64,000 nucleotides of DNA from Maricaulis sp965228215. Its GTDB lineage: Bacteria > Pseudomonadota > Alphaproteobacteria > Caulobacterales > Maricaulaceae. A model generated the notes under the pieces. It ran no database searches. It worked only from the letters and a program-made list of their open reading frames with translations, and was not told the origin of the DNA. Every line of letters starts with the position of its first letter. Position 1 is the first letter of the stretch. Shown here piece after piece: positions 43,965 to 53,010 of the stretch. The stretch lies in the NCBI GenBank assembly GCA_965228215.1, contig OZ245800.1, forward strand, positions 2,418,001-2,482,000. Direction: 5' to 3'. The position numbers and the translations under genes are program-made.

Positions 43965-45449
43965 ATGAGCACTGATGCCAACCAGCCCATGGCGGCCCCG
44001 GGTGTCCGCCGATCGCAGGCCGAGGCCGTCAACGCGCCGGAGACCCGTGATCTCTACAAGAAGCGCGAGCAGATCTATCCCAAGCTCGCGAAGGGCAAAT
44101 TCCGTGCACTCAAATGGGCGATGATGATCATTGCCCTGGGCGTGTACTACCTCTTGCCCTTCGTGCGCTGGGATCGCGGCGAAGGCATGCCCGACCAGGC
44201 CGTGCTCGTCGATTTTGCCGGGCGGCGTTTCTACTTCTTCTTCATCGAGCTCTGGCCTCAGGAAGTCTATTACATCACCGGCCTGCTGATCCTTGCAGCG
44301 CTGGCGCTGTTCCTGGCCACGGCGCTATTCGGCCGGGTCTGGTGCGGTTATGCCTGCCCGCAGACGGTGTGGACCGATCTCTTCATCTTCGTTGAGCGTC
44401 TCTTCGAGGGTGACCGCAATGCGCGGATCAAGCTGGATCGTGCGCCGTGGAGCTTCAACAAGGCCTGGCGCAAGCTGGGCAAGCACGGGGTCTGGCTGGT
44501 TATCGCCATGGCCACCGGCGGGGCCTGGATCCTCTATTTCCACGACGCCTACGCCGTGATCGAGAATTTCTTCACCGGCCAGGCGGCCCTGTCCTCCTAT
44601 CTCTTCTTCGGCGTTCTGACCTTCACCACCTATTCGCTCGCCGGGATCATGCGGGAGCAGGTCTGCGTCTACATGTGTCCCTGGCCGCGCATCCAGGCAG
44701 CCATGTCGGACCGCGAGGCGCTGAACGTGACCTATCGCGTGGATCGCGGGGAACCGCGCGGGCGCCACAAGAAGGGCGAGACCTGGGAAGGGCGTGGCGA
44801 CTGTATCGATTGCCGCCAGTGCGTCGCTGTCTGTCCGATGGGAATCGATATCCGCGACGGCGCGCAGCTGGAATGCATCCATTGCGCGCTCTGCATTGAT
44901 GCCTGCGACGACATCATGAAGAAGATCGAGCGTCCGACCGGGCTGATCGCCTACGAGACGGATGACAATATCGATCGTTTCCAGGCTGGCGAGAAACCGC
45001 GCTATCGCTTCGTGCGGATGCGGACGCTCGTCTATGCCGTGGCCTTCGCCATCACCGGCATCGTCATGCTGGCCGCGCTCGTGAACCGGACCGAGCTCGA
45101 GATCAACGCCTTCCGCGACCGCAATCCGAACTTCGTGCAATTGTCGGACGGTTCCGTGCGCAATGGCTACACGATCAAGATCACCAACAAGGCGCTGGCC
45201 GAGCGGCAGCTGGAACTCCAGGTCGACGGCGATCCCGAGATTCTCACCCGCATTCTCGGCGCCAGCGAAGACGCGCCGATGCGCATGGTCGTCGAGAGCG
45301 ACCGTACCCGTGACTTCATCATCTATCTGACCCTGCCGGAAACGGCGATCGACGGTCCGCGCGAGCAGATTGTCTTCCGTGTCGTGGATCCCGCGACCGG
45401 CGAGATCGCCGAGACCCGGTCTGTTATCATTACGGGTCGAGAGGAGTAG
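43965..45449 (+). CDS. ccoG: cbb3 oxidase accessory ferredoxin-like protein CcoG/FixG/RdxA
   Basis: 494 residues. Transmembrane helices around 47-65, 105-125, 180-200, 215-235 and 353-370 (FVRMRTLVYAVAFAITGIVMLAALV) flank a cytoplasmic domain with two 4Fe-4S motifs: CIDCRQCVAVCPMG and CIHCALCIDACD. CcoG is thought to reduce Cu(II) to Cu(I) for CuB delivery. The C-terminal Ig-like domain (about 385-494) is periplasmic. Confidence 0.95.
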   Translation: MSTDANQPMAAPGVRRSQAEAVNAPETRDLYKKREQIYPKLAKGKFRALKWAMMIIALGVYYLLPFVRWDRGEGMPDQAVLVDFAGRRFYFFFIELWPQEVYYITGLLILAALALFLATALFGRVWCGYACPQTVWTDLFIFVERLFEGDRNARIKLDRAPWSFNKAWRKLGKHGVWLVIAMATGGAWILYFHDAYAVIENFFTGQAALSSYLFFGVLTFTTYSLAGIMREQVCVYMCPWPRIQAAMSDREALNVTYRVDRGEPRGRHKKGETWEGRGDCIDCRQCVAVCPMGIDIRDGAQLECIHCALCIDACDDIMKKIERPTGLIAYETDDNIDRFQAGEKPRYRFVRMRTLVYAVAFAITGIVMLAALVNRTELEINAFRDRNPNFVQLSDGSVRNGYTIKITNKALAERQLELQVDGDPEILTRILGASEDAPMRMVVESDRTRDFIIYLTLPETAIDGPREQIVFRVVDPATGEIAETRSVIITGREE

Positions 45450-45453
45450 TGCG

Positions 45454-45918
45454 ATGATCAAGCAGATCCGCGGCTGGCATGTCGCCGTGATGTTCCTGGT
45501 CTTTTTCGGAGTGACGATGGGCGTGAATGCCGTCTTCATCACCATGGCCTACCGCACCCATCCCGGCGAGGATGTGCCGCGCTCCTACGTCCAGGGTCTC
45601 AACTACAATGACACGCTGGACCGCCGCCGCGCCCAGGCCGAGCTCGGCTGGACGGCCCGGGTGAACAAGGTCGGACAGGAATTGCTGATCGAGGTGCGCG
45701 ACGCGGCCGGTGACACCGTGACGGGGCTCAACCTGGTGGGCTCGATGAACCATCCCACCGACACCTCGCAGGATTGCGTCCTGGCCTTCCAGGAGGGGCG
45801 TGAGGGCCTTTACCGCGTCGACCTGCCCTGTGGCGGGGAGGGCGTCTGGCGGCTGCGAGCGCGTCATGATGGCGATACGCCGTTTGAGCTGGAGCATGTG
45901 CTGCGATGGCAGTCGTAG
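45454..45918 (+). CDS. ccoH: cbb3 oxidase assembly protein CcoH/FixH
   Basis: 154 residues from the ATG at 45454, nine bases behind GAGGAG. An N-terminal transmembrane helix (about 8-30) and RTHPGEDVPRSYVQGLNYNDTLDRR, the FixH family landmark, then an exported beta domain. It is needed for oxidase assembly. Overlaps ccoI by 13 bases. Confidence 0.92.
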   Translation: MIKQIRGWHVAVMFLVFFGVTMGVNAVFITMAYRTHPGEDVPRSYVQGLNYNDTLDRRRAQAELGWTARVNKVGQELLIEVRDAAGDTVTGLNLVGSMNHPTDTSQDCVLAFQEGREGLYRVDLPCGGEGVWRLRARHDGDTPFELEHVLRWQS

Positions 45919-48101
45919 AGAGTGATACACCGGAGATCGAGACGGGTGCGGCCGGCCAGGCTGACCCGCAGGCCTTCGTACGCCTCGTCGACGGCCAGTC
46001 GCATCTGGATCTCCTGGTTCGCGGCGCGACCTGTGCCGGCTGCATCGCCCGCATCGAATCCGGATTGCTGGAGGATGAGCGCGTGGAGAAGGCGCGGCTG
46101 AACCTGTCAACGGGCCGTCTTGCCCTGGCCTGGCGCGGAGAGCCGTCTGCCGCCCGCGAATTCATTGCCCGCCTGACCCGTATCGGCTATCCGGCGACGC
46201 CTTACGAACCGGAACAGGACAGCGATCCGCACAAGCTGGAAGAACGCCGCCTGCTGCGCGCCATGGCCGTAGCCGGATTCGCCATGGCCAATGTGATGCT
46301 GCTCTCCATCTCCGTCTGGTCGGGCGAAATGGAAATGACGCCGACCATGCAGGCGCTGATGCACCGGATCTCGGCGCTGATCGTGCTGCCCGCCGCGCTC
46401 TATGCCGGCCAGCCCTTCTTCCGTTCGGCCTGGACCGCGCTGCGCAACCGGCATGTGAACATGGACGTGCCGATCTCGCTCGCGGTCTTCCTCGCCTGCG
46501 GATTGTCGGTCTACGAGACCTTCATCGGGCATGGCGAGACCTATTACGACGCCGCCGCGATGTTGCTCTTTTTCCTGCTGATCGGGCGTTTTCTCGACAT
46601 GCGCTTGCGCGCCCGCGCCAGCCAGGCCGCGCGAGGCCTGGCCGCCATGCAGGCCGCCAGCGCCAATCTGGTGGATGAGAGCGGGGCGATCCGCGCCGTG
46701 CCCGCACGCGAGGTGAAGTCCGGCGATATGCTGCTTCTTGCCGCGGGCGATCGCGTGCCGGTCGATGCGGTCATCCTGGAGGGCGAGGGCGCACTCGACG
46801 GATCGCTCGTGACCGGCGAAACCGCGCCCGTGACCGCGAAACCAGGTACGGAAATCTGGTCCGGCATGCTCAATCTGGACGGCAAGCTGGTGATCCGGGC
46901 GAAGGCCGACCGCGACAATTCCCTGCTCGCCGAGATCACCCGGCTGGTGGAAGCTGGTGAGCAGAGCCGCTCGCGCTATGTCCGCCTGGCTGATCAGGCC
47001 GCCAAACTCTATGTGCCGCTGGTGCACGGTCTTGCGGCGCTCACCCTGGTGGGCTGGTTCATCGCGACCGGCGATGTCCGCCCGTCGATCATCAATGCCA
47101 TCGCGGTCCTGATCATCACCTGTCCCTGTGCGCTGGGACTGGCGGTGCCCGCGGTCCAGGTCGTCGCGTCGGGCCGGCTCTATCGCTCCGGAGTGCTCGT
47201 GAAGTCCGGCGATGCGATGGAGCGCCTGTCGACCATCGACACGGCCGTGTTCGACAAGACTGGCACCCTGACGGAAGGCCGGCCCCGCCTGGTCGAACCG
47301 GAAAGCCTGCCAGAGGGAAGACTGGAAATCGCTGCACGTCTGGCCCGGACCAGCCGTCACCCGCTCTCCCGCGCCGTCGCCGATGCTGCGGGAATGGGCC
47401 CCGCCGAGGCCGGCGTCCAGGAGATCGCCGGTGGCGGCCTGGAGGCCGATACGGATCAGGGGCGCATACGTTTCGGTTCGGCCGGATGGCTGGGTCTTGA
47501 TGTGCCCAGCGATCCCCATTCGGAAGCCTGGCTGCAGATCGGCGAGGGTGAACCGGTACGCTTCCGCTTCGAGGACCGGCTGCGCGAAGACGCCGCGTCG
47601 ACGATTACTCAATTGCGTGATCAGGGCGTCGAGATCCATCTCCTGTCGGGGGACCGCGAAGGCCCGGTCCGCGAAATCGCCCGGCAATTGGAGATCGAGA
47701 ATTGGCGGGCCGAGCTCAAACCGCAGGACAAGATTGCGGCCCTGGCCGAATTGAAGGCCGCCGGCCGTCGGACTGCGATGATCGGCGACGGGATCAATGA
47801 TGCGCCGGCGCTGGCAGCTGCAGACGTCTCCATCTCGCTTGCCTCGGCGGCCGAGATCAGCCAGGCCGCCGCGGATTTTGTCATGCAGGGTGACAGTCTG
47901 GACGCGTCGATCACCGCGCTGGACGTGTCCCGCAAGGCGCGTCGCCGCGTGCTGGAGAATTTCGCTCTCGCTGCCGGTTACAACATGATCGCCGTACCGC
48001 TGGCCGTGGCCGGTTTCGTCACCCCGCTGATCGCCGCGATTGCCATGTCGGCCTCGTCGGTGGTTGTTACGCTGAACGCATTGAGACTGGCACGCCGATG
48101 A
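45906..48101 (+). CDS. ccoI: Copper-transporting P-type ATPase CcoI/FixI
   Basis: 731 residues. An N-terminal heavy-metal-associated domain with Cys43-x2-Cys46 (ATCAGCIAR), eight transmembrane helices, intramembrane CPC at 406-408 and phosphorylation site Asp450 in DKTGTLT; GDGINDAPAL is near the end. As FixI family members do, it exports copper across the inner membrane for CuB insertion in CcoN. The cluster position supports FixI over a detoxifying CopA. Confidence 0.96.
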   Translation: MAVVESDTPEIETGAAGQADPQAFVRLVDGQSHLDLLVRGATCAGCIARIESGLLEDERVEKARLNLSTGRLALAWRGEPSAAREFIARLTRIGYPATPYEPEQDSDPHKLEERRLLRAMAVAGFAMANVMLLSISVWSGEMEMTPTMQALMHRISALIVLPAALYAGQPFFRSAWTALRNRHVNMDVPISLAVFLACGLSVYETFIGHGETYYDAAAMLLFFLLIGRFLDMRLRARASQAARGLAAMQAASANLVDESGAIRAVPAREVKSGDMLLLAAGDRVPVDAVILEGEGALDGSLVTGETAPVTAKPGTEIWSGMLNLDGKLVIRAKADRDNSLLAEITRLVEAGEQSRSRYVRLADQAAKLYVPLVHGLAALTLVGWFIATGDVRPSIINAIAVLIITCPCALGLAVPAVQVVASGRLYRSGVLVKSGDAMERLSTIDTAVFDKTGTLTEGRPRLVEPESLPEGRLEIAARLARTSRHPLSRAVADAAGMGPAEAGVQEIAGGGLEADTDQGRIRFGSAGWLGLDVPSDPHSEAWLQIGEGEPVRFRFEDRLREDAASTITQLRDQGVEIHLLSGDREGPVREIARQLEIENWRAELKPQDKIAALAELKAAGRRTAMIGDGINDAPALAAADVSISLASAAEISQAAADFVMQGDSLDASITALDVSRKARRRVLENFALAAGYNMIAVPLAVAGFVTPLIAAIAMSASSVVVTLNALRLARR

Positions 48102-48265
48102 GCATTCTGATCTGGTTGATACCTCTCGCGCTCCTGATGGGCGGTCTGGGCCTGGGCGCCTTCCTGTGGAGTCTGCGCAGCGGCCAGTACGAGGACATGG
48201 AAGGCTCGGCGAGCCGTATCCTGCTCGACGACGACAAACCCCTCAGGGACAAGATCGACGACTAG
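48098..48265 (+). CDS. ccoS: cbb3 oxidase maturation protein CcoS
   Basis: 55 residues, ATG overlapping the ccoI stop. One transmembrane helix (about 3-24, ILIWLIPLALLMGGLGLGAFLW) followed by SLRSGQYEDMEGSASRIL, which is the CcoS signature (W-x-x-x-G-Q-[YF]-[DE]-D). CcoS is required for heme and copper insertion into CcoN. Short enough to be missed by most gene finders. Last of the ccoNOQPGHIS order. Confidence 0.92.
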   Translation: MSILIWLIPLALLMGGLGLGAFLWSLRSGQYEDMEGSASRILLDDDKPLRDKIDD

Positions 48266-48294
48266 GATGGCTGGCGGGCTGGATGGCCCTGGGA

Positions 48295-49065
48295 TCAGCT
48301 TGCCGCGGCAGCCGGGGTTTCCGGGCGCGGATTGAAATCCTTGTAGGCGTGCCACGTCGCGTGGGCGATCCACGGGAAGGCAATCGCCAGTCCGATCCCG
48401 AACAACACGCTGCCGGCCATCATCGTGAAGGCGATGATCCAGGCCCAGGTCAGCATGACGAAAGGATGGGTGAAGACCGCCTTGAAACTGGCGATCATGG
48501 CGGTGATGGCGTCGACGTCCTGGTCGACCAGCATCGGGAAGGCGAGGGCGGACATCGCAAAGGCCGCCGACGCAAGCGCGCCGCCGACAAGCGTGCCCAC
48601 GGCCAGCAGGCTGAGGCCAGCAGGATCGGTCAGCACGAATTCCACGAAGGGGCCGGGCTCATAGGGACCGTGAGGTACGAAAATCACCAGCAGGATCTGG
48701 GCGATCCGTCCCCAGGCTGTCAGCAGGAAGACCAGGATCACGCTCAGGAAGCCGATCTGGGACAGGCGCGAGGGATAGCGGGAAATGATGACGCGGAAAC
48801 GCGGGGCCTCGCCGCGCTCGATGGCGCGGCTGACCTGGTAGATGCCGATAGCGAGAGCCGGGGCGATCAGGGCGAATCCGCTCAGAGCGACCGGCACAGC
48901 AGAGGCTAATCCGATCGAAGAGAGGCCAAGCGACAGCAGCGCGCCGATCGCCACAAATATGAGCCCGTAGCCGATGCTGATCGCCGGCGAATGCCTGAGG
49001 TCCTGCCAGCCGCGTTGAAGCCACAGCCAGGGTGCGTCTCGTCTTACATTTTCCAGATCGACCAT
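48295..49065 (-). CDS. DUF2189 family integral membrane protein
   Basis: 256 residues from the ATG at 49065, eight bases after GGGGAGG. Six hydrophobic segments with the DUF2189 pattern: WLQRGWQDLRHSPAISIGYG, SVPVALSGFALIAPALAIGIYQ-like, RLSQIGFLSVILVFLLTAWGR and AMLFPMLVDQ-like FPMLVDQDVDAI; it ends WIAHATWHAYKDF. The family is often next to cbb3 oxidase loci in alpha- and betaproteobacteria. Function unknown. Convergent with ccoS, divergent from the SafE-like gene. Confidence 0.85.
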   Translation of the reverse strand: MVDLENVRRDAPWLWLQRGWQDLRHSPAISIGYGLIFVAIGALLSLGLSSIGLASAVPVALSGFALIAPALAIGIYQVSRAIERGEAPRFRVIISRYPSRLSQIGFLSVILVFLLTAWGRIAQILLVIFVPHGPYEPGPFVEFVLTDPAGLSLLAVGTLVGGALASAAFAMSALAFPMLVDQDVDAITAMIASFKAVFTHPFVMLTWAWIIAFTMMAGSVLFGIGLAIAFPWIAHATWHAYKDFNPRPETPAAAAS

Positions 49066-49188
49066 GCGCCAAACCTCCCCGCACATTGGTACCCGATCCG
49101 AGCGTTTAGCAGTTTGCGGCATTACGCCACACTTTTTTTGCGGTTTCATCCGGGCAATGACTGCAACTGATCTCGGGGAGAGCGGACC

Positions 49189-49902
49189 ATGCCGCCGGCT
49201 GGACTATCAGAGCTGAGCATTCTGGGCGGTTTACTGGCCGGACTGGCGTCCAGCCTGCACTGCGTCAGCATGTGCGGAGGCATTGCCTCCTCGATGATGC
49301 TCGGCCTGTCCCCGGCTGCAGATTCAGGCCAGCACGGCCGCGTTCTCCTGATGGCCCAGATGGGGCGGATCACGGCCTATGTCCTGGCAGGCGCGGCCCT
49401 GGGTGCTTTGAGCTCCACCGCCTATTTCGCCTTCGACCGGGCCGAGGCTCATCTCCTCCTGCGCTGGCTGGGCGGGGCGACCCTGGTCTATATCGGCGTG
49501 TCGGTTGCGGGCTGGGCCCCTTCGCTGGCCGGGCTGGACCGGCTGGGCAATCGCGTCGCCGCCGTGATGAGTTCGCCGCTGCGCGGCGCCATCGGTTCGG
49601 CCAGTCCTTATCTCGCAGGTCTGGTCTGGGGCATGATGCCCTGCGGCATGGTCTATGCCGTCCTTCTTTACGCCATGCTGGCCGGCAATCCGCTGGATGC
49701 GGGTGCGATCATGCTGGGTTTCGGACTGGGCACACTGCCCGCCGTCACCGCGGCGGCTTTCGGCACGGGCTATCTCGTGCAATGGGCCAAACAGCCGGGC
49801 ATGCGCGTGACGCTGGGGCTGGGGATCGCGGCGCTGGGATTTCTCTCGGTGGCACTGCCGTGGAAAGAGATCGCGGCCCTGTGCGGCATCCCTGTCGAAT
49901 AG
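49189..49902 (+). CDS. SafE/DsbD_2-like membrane protein of cbb3 loci
   Basis: 237 residues with six predicted transmembrane helices. The first segment ends SSLHCVSMCGG, the HCxxMCGG motif of the DsbD_2/TauE-SafE-type family that accompanies cytochrome oxidase and copper-handling genes; LVWGMMPCGMVYAVLLYA holds the matching second-half motif. The conserved cysteines suggest metal (copper) handling or disulfide transfer. Located beside the cco genes, so a role in oxidase maturation is likely but not shown. ATG at 49189 behind GGGGAGAG. Confidence 0.82.
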   Translation: MPPAGLSELSILGGLLAGLASSLHCVSMCGGIASSMMLGLSPAADSGQHGRVLLMAQMGRITAYVLAGAALGALSSTAYFAFDRAEAHLLLRWLGGATLVYIGVSVAGWAPSLAGLDRLGNRVAAVMSSPLRGAIGSASPYLAGLVWGMMPCGMVYAVLLYAMLAGNPLDAGAIMLGFGLGTLPAVTAAAFGTGYLVQWAKQPGMRVTLGLGIAALGFLSVALPWKEIAALCGIPVE

Positions 49903-50026
49903 GCGCACTCTGCGCGCATATTTTATGATCCTGCAATTACGACTTGTTGCGTCTTGCGGCCTCAAACTCTGACCTCAAGCGGAAGCAGAGGGCCCCGCCA
50001 GTGGCGGGCAGACGGCAAGGCGCATC

Positions 50027-51226
50027 ATGATGGGTTCGATGGACATGTCGACGAACACGCTGGCTCTCGCCGGCGCCGGACATGCACGCATCATCTCTCT
50101 CGCCATGAATGAACGCAGCGAGGACGCGAAATGGCTTGCCGTCCGCCGTTCGCTGTTCGACGCAGCCGCGACGCAGATCTTTCGCCATCTCGGACAGCGC
50201 GACCTCCTGCTGCGCAGCGAGGACGGTTTCCTCGTCATTTTCAGCGGTACGGAAGCGGCTCGGGGCGCCTTGATGGCCGAGAAGATCGCCGAGAGCCTCA
50301 ATCAGCGTTTCTCCGAGGATCCCCTTCTGCGCGGAATGGAGATCCGGGCCGACCAGCGCAAGCTGGCCCGCGAGGACCTCTCCGATCGCCTGACCTCCTC
50401 GCTGCAGGTGGAGCGCCCGCGTTCCGCGGCGCGCAAGGACAGCGCGATCTCGCAGAAACTCACCGGGATCGACCCGGCGGACCGCTACTGGGTCTACCAG
50501 CCGGTCTGGGACGCCCATACCAATGCGATCGTGTCCAACACGGCGTTGGCACGCGCATCGATTCCATCAGGAGAATTCTACGGACGCGGCGTTCTGCTTG
50601 AGAATGCCTCGCCCGGCGATCATGCCGACCTGGACCTCCAGGCGCTTGGCGAGGTCGGGGCCGAGTTCAACAATGCGCATGCGATCGGCGCTGACGTCTC
50701 GGTCTGCCTACCGCTTCACATCGACGGCGTCATCAGCCGCGAGACGCGTCCGCGCTATCTCGAGGCGCTGAACCCGTTCGCCGGCGGTGCGAACAATCGC
50801 TTCCATATCCTGCTGGAAGGTATCGGCCGCGCTACGTCAATGACGCGTATCCGCGAGGCCTGCCGTGCCCTGCAATGCGGTGAGCGCAAAGTTGGAATCA
50901 AACTTCCGATCAATATCGGCTCCATCGAGGGGCTGAAGACGTCCGGCGTGGCGTTCGTCTCCATCGACTGGCCGAGCGATGGCCAGGACCTGCAGATGGG
51001 CATGCTGAGCGATGTCGTGGAACAGGTCGCCCGTATGAACATCTTCACCACGCTCTACGGCGTGAGTGAGCCGATCACAGTCCGCCAGGCCGTGGCGGCC
51101 GGTGTCCGGCGCCTGGCGGGACCGGCTGTCGGCAAGCCCTCGGCCACAATCGAGGTTGATCGGCCGTTGACGTTTGGCGAATTGCTCAAGGCATCCGCAC
51201 AAGATGAGGACCGCGCCGCGGCCTAG
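50027..51226 (+). CDS. Degenerate EAL-domain-like protein
   Basis: 399 residues. An N-terminal region (about 15-110) contains DLLLRSEDGFLVIFSGTEAARGALMAEKIAE, reminiscent of a decayed GGDEF-like fold. The C-terminal half follows the EAL barrel plan: YWVYQPVWDAHTNAIVSNTALAR (about 157-180), GVAFVSIDWPSDG, DVVEQVARMNIFTTLYGVSE and a final VRRLAGPAVGKPS. The EAL triad and metal-binding Glu/Asp residues are absent, so c-di-GMP hydrolysis is unlikely; a binding or scaffold role is possible. Several ATG codons near 50027 are possible starts. Confidence 0.55.
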   Translation: MMGSMDMSTNTLALAGAGHARIISLAMNERSEDAKWLAVRRSLFDAAATQIFRHLGQRDLLLRSEDGFLVIFSGTEAARGALMAEKIAESLNQRFSEDPLLRGMEIRADQRKLAREDLSDRLTSSLQVERPRSAARKDSAISQKLTGIDPADRYWVYQPVWDAHTNAIVSNTALARASIPSGEFYGRGVLLENASPGDHADLDLQALGEVGAEFNNAHAIGADVSVCLPLHIDGVISRETRPRYLEALNPFAGGANNRFHILLEGIGRATSMTRIREACRALQCGERKVGIKLPINIGSIEGLKTSGVAFVSIDWPSDGQDLQMGMLSDVVEQVARMNIFTTLYGVSEPITVRQAVAAGVRRLAGPAVGKPSATIEVDRPLTFGELLKASAQDEDRAAA

Positions 51227-51334
51227 CCGGGATTTAATCCTGCGCACGCGCTTGTGACCCCCCGTTATTCGCCGTCGCACTAGCTTTGGTTCCGTACCGG
51301 CGAGCCCCCTGTCGCCGAGCTGCGCGGAGCCTCC

Positions 51335-51868
51335 ATGTTCGTCCTCGATCTGACCCTTGCTGCCCTCCTGTCCCTGTCATCCCCCAATCCGTCCGGGTCG
51401 ATGATGATCGGCGAAGAAACCGGCTGGTCGGCCGCTTTGGTCGGCGAGCGCAATGATCTCCTGTCGGGCCTGCAGCTGACCGCCCGCGGAAGCAATACCT
51501 GCCAGGTCCGGGCCTTCTTCCGCGATGCCACGCCGCGCACCGCGCAATTCTGCCGGGGCCGGGTGACCGGGCGCTATGTCGAGGCCTCTGCGGTTGCCGT
51601 ACTCGAGCGCGATGAGGCGGTTCGGGGGTTCAGCGCCTGTCGGACGTCTCGTGGTGTGCTCGGCCGCCTGCGCCTTCACACCTGGGACGGGCGAGTCCGC
51701 GAGGCCGAGCTGGCGACCTGCGACAGCGAATTCGTGGAGGTTGCCTGCGAACCGGGCTGGGGCGTGCAGGGCGTGCAGGTCTTCTTCGACGGTCCGGATG
51801 ACGGGCGTGTCCATCGCCGGCTCAAGGGGCTTCGCCTCCTGTGTGCACCGGCGCCGGGCACGCAGTGA
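51335..51868 (+). CDS. Hypothetical secreted cysteine-containing protein
   Basis: 177 residues. A short hydrophobic N-terminus (LDLTLAALLSLSS) suggests export. Six cysteines (SNTCQVRAFF, QFCRGRV, FSACRTSRG, ATCDSEFVEVACEPG and LLCAPA) could form three disulfides; the layout looks like a jacalin- or lectin-like beta domain (ISAGWGVQGVQVFF-like), but no family is recognised. Unknown function. It precedes the isoaspartyl peptidase gene on the same strand. Confidence 0.55.
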   Translation: MFVLDLTLAALLSLSSPNPSGSMMIGEETGWSAALVGERNDLLSGLQLTARGSNTCQVRAFFRDATPRTAQFCRGRVTGRYVEASAVAVLERDEAVRGFSACRTSRGVLGRLRLHTWDGRVREAELATCDSEFVEVACEPGWGVQGVQVFFDGPDDGRVHRRLKGLRLLCAPAPGTQ

Positions 51869-51930
51869 AACCAGCCCCTTGTCAGGCCCGCCATTGGCGG
51901 TAATCCTCCGAACCAACTGGGAGGATCATC

Positions 51931-52995
51931 ATGCGCCAATATCTCGCTGCCGGACTGGCTGCCTTCACCCTGGCCTCGGCCGCATCTGCCGATCATCACG
52001 CGGAACGTCCGGACTGGGCGCTGGTCGTGCACGGTGGTGCCGGCGTCATCGAACGCGGCGACATGACGCCGGAGCGCGAAGCGGCCTATCGCGACGCCAT
52101 GGCGGCCGCGCTCGAGCGCGGCGAAGCCGTGCTCAGCGACGGCGGAAGCGCACTGGATGCCATCGAGGCAGTCATTCACGGTCTTGAGGATGATCCGCTG
52201 TTCAATGCGGGTCGCGGAGCCGTCTTCACGGCGGCGGGCCGCAACGAGCTGGACGCATCGATCATGGACGGTGCCACGCTCAATGCAGGCGCAGTGGCCG
52301 GCGTGACCAATGTCCGCCATCCCATCTCCCTGGCCCGTGCCGTCATGGACAATTCCCGCCACGTCATGCTGCAGAGCGACGGGGCCGAGCGTTTTGCCGT
52401 TGAACAGGACCTCGAACTGGTCGAGCCGGCTTTCTTCTTCACCGAGCGCCGCTGGGCTTCCCTGGAGCGTACTCTGGGCCGTCTTGGGCTTGAAATCCCG
52501 CCGCGCCCGGAAGGTGCACCGGAACCGGAACCGGTTGATCACGGCACCCTGGATCGCGATTCCCGGGAGCATCGTTTCGGCACGGTCGGTGTCGTTGCGC
52601 TCGACATGGACGGCAATATTGCCGCCGGCACCTCGACGGGCGGTACGACCGCCAAGCGCTGGGGCCGGGTGGGTGACAGTCCGATCCTCGGCGCAGGCAC
52701 CTATGCCAACAACGCGTCCTGCGGTGTGTCCGCGACCGGGACGGGCGAGTATTTCATCCGTCTCACCGTGGCCAGCCGGATCTGCGCCATCGTCGAATTC
52801 GAAGGCGTCAGCCTGCAGGAAGCCGCCGATCGCGTAATCATCGACGAGCTGACCGCGATGGAAGGTGATGGCGGTATCGTGGCCCTGACCGCAACGGGCG
52901 ATATCGCCTGGAGCTTCAACACGCCGGGCATGTATCGCGCGAAGCTGAGCGCCGGCGGCGAGCCCGTCATCGGCATTTATGGCGACGAAGACTAG
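51931..52995 (+). CDS. Isoaspartyl peptidase/L-asparaginase (Ntn hydrolase), secreted
   Basis: 354 residues. A signal peptide (about 1-20, AFTLASAASA) is followed by VVHGGAGVI at 32-40, the start of the family fold. Autocleavage Thr218 lies in FGTVGVVALDMDGNIAAGTSTGG and would split alpha and beta chains. The family hydrolyses isoaspartyl dipeptides and asparagine. The substrate preference is not determined. The signal peptide is notable because E. coli IaaA is cytoplasmic. AGGATC precedes the ATG. Confidence 0.92.
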   Translation: MRQYLAAGLAAFTLASAASADHHAERPDWALVVHGGAGVIERGDMTPEREAAYRDAMAAALERGEAVLSDGGSALDAIEAVIHGLEDDPLFNAGRGAVFTAAGRNELDASIMDGATLNAGAVAGVTNVRHPISLARAVMDNSRHVMLQSDGAERFAVEQDLELVEPAFFFTERRWASLERTLGRLGLEIPPRPEGAPEPEPVDHGTLDRDSREHRFGTVGVVALDMDGNIAAGTSTGGTTAKRWGRVGDSPILGAGTYANNASCGVSATGTGEYFIRLTVASRICAIVEFEGVSLQEAADRVIIDELTAMEGDGGIVALTATGDIAWSFNTPGMYRAKLSAGGEPVIGIYGDED

Positions 52996-53010
52996 GCGGC
53001 CGGAAATTCC

